A stretch of 16,261 nt of DNA from Pseudomonadota bacterium (GTDB taxonomy: Bacteria; Pseudomonadota; Gammaproteobacteria; Arenicellales; Arenicellaceae). The notes below the pieces were generated by a model. It was given only the letters and a program-made list of their open reading frames with translations. It was not told the origin of the DNA and ran no database searches. The DNA lies in NCBI GenBank assembly GCA_018660405.1, contig JABJKL010000255.1, positions 1 through 16,261 of the forward strand, written 5' to 3'. A program made the translations under genes and the position numbers. Below, piece after piece: positions 15,729 to 16,261 of the stretch (positions are counted from its first letter, which is position 1; each line of letters starts with the position of its first letter).

Positions 15729-16261
15729 ATGAATACTCAAAATATTGATCAAGCCGAAATAAACAAGTTTGAAGCACTAGCTTCCCGATGGTGGGATCCG
15801 CATAGCGAATTCAAACCACTTCATGATATCAACCCCCTGCGACTGAACTTCATTAATCAGCGTAGCACTCTAAAAGGCAAGAAGGTTCTGGACGTCGGTT
15901 GCGGAGGCGGTCTATTAAGCGAAGCTATGGCAGAACTGGGTGCCAAGGTAACCGGAATTGATATGGGGGCTGCACCCCTGAGCGTTGCAAAACTACACTT
16001 GATCGAAAGTGGTCAAAAGGTCGATTATCAACAATCAACCGCTGAAGCATTTGCGGAAAAACACTCACATGGTTTTGACGCTGTCACCTGCCTGGAAATT
16101 CTCGAACATGTGCCCGATCCATCCTCAGTGGTTGCTGCCTGCGCAAAGCTGGTCAAACCTGGTGGGCATGTGTATTTCTCAACGATTAACCGCAATCCAA
16201 AAGCTTGGATATATGCAGTCGTCGGTGCTGAATACGTGCTGAACTTACTACCCAAGGGCAC
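15729..16261 (+). CDS. ubiG: UbiG, ubiquinone biosynthesis O-methyltransferase, 3' end cut off by window
   Basis: UbiG carries out both O-methylations of ubiquinone synthesis using SAM, acting at the inner membrane. The 177 visible codons contain the N-terminal FEALASRWWDPHSEFKPLHDI region (shown from residue 14), the SAM-binding motif VLDVGCGGGLLSE (53-65) with Asp78 in GIDMG, and CLEILEHVPDP (121-131). The INRNPKAWIYAVVGAEYVL stretch begins the segment tied to membrane lipid binding in E. coli UbiG. Only the last quarter or so is missing. The ATG at 15729 begins one base after the mtaD stop (TAATATG); no Shine-Dalgarno sequence is evident, suggesting coupling to mtaD. SAH released by UbiG could be a substrate of the mtaD product, a plausible reason for the pairing. 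Confidence 0.97.
   Translation, partial: MNTQNIDQAEINKFEALASRWWDPHSEFKPLHDINPLRLNFINQRSTLKGKKVLDVGCGGGLLSEAMAELGAKVTGIDMGAAPLSVAKLHLIESGQKVDYQQSTAEAFAEKHSHGFDAVTCLEILEHVPDPSSVVAACAKLVKPGGHVYFSTINRNPKAWIYAVVGAEYVLNLLPKG

Noticed and set aside
1..16261. Mobile element, prophage, CRISPR or defence island
   Set aside because: No transposase, integrase, repeat-spacer array or defence domain was seen; every substantial coding region is accounted for by core metabolism or information genes.

Overview
The window reads as the chromosomal housekeeping core of a gammaproteobacterium with moderate GC. The minus strand carries gyrA, serC, serA, pheA, tyrA, aroA, cmk, rpsA, ihfB, lapA and lapB in that transcription order. 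This is a variant of the gyrA-serC-pheA-(hisC)-tyrA-aroA-cmk-rpsA-ihfB block known from Pseudomonas-like lineages. The divergent mtaD-ubiG pair beside gyrA also matches the Pseudomonas arrangement. No phage, transposase, CRISPR, rRNA or tRNA gene was recognised.

Layout, right to left on the minus strand. gyrA (10314-12941) is followed after about 210 bp by serC and serA, two consecutive steps of serine synthesis. Next come pheA and tyrA, the two branches from chorismate to Phe and Tyr, then aroA, the step before chorismate. cmk, rpsA and ihfB follow, and the strand ends with lapA and a truncated lapB, the membrane pair controlling LPS synthesis. Several junctions overlap (tyrA/aroA 1 nt, aroA/cmk 4 nt, lapA/lapB 11 nt), which points to an operon with translational coupling. 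Compared with Pseudomonas, serA has been added between serC and pheA, hisC is absent, and tyrA and aroA are separate genes instead of a fusion.

On the plus strand, divergent from gyrA, lie a DegT/WbpE-like PLP aminotransferase (13252-14409), a methylthioadenosine/SAH-type deaminase (mtaD, 14402-15727, overlapping by 8 nt) and the start of ubiG (15729 to the window end). The aminotransferase sits where Pseudomonas has mtnA.

Four candidate control or structure elements are visible in non-coding DNA: a 310-bp gyrA/aminotransferase intergenic region with four perfect inverted repeats in about 120 bp; a 15-nt inverted repeat in the pheA leader; a tandem repeat inside a stem in the rpsA leader; and a 7-bp hairpin between rpsA and ihfB. 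I found no clearly novel multi-gene system. These leaders and the unusual gene neighbours are the points worth following.
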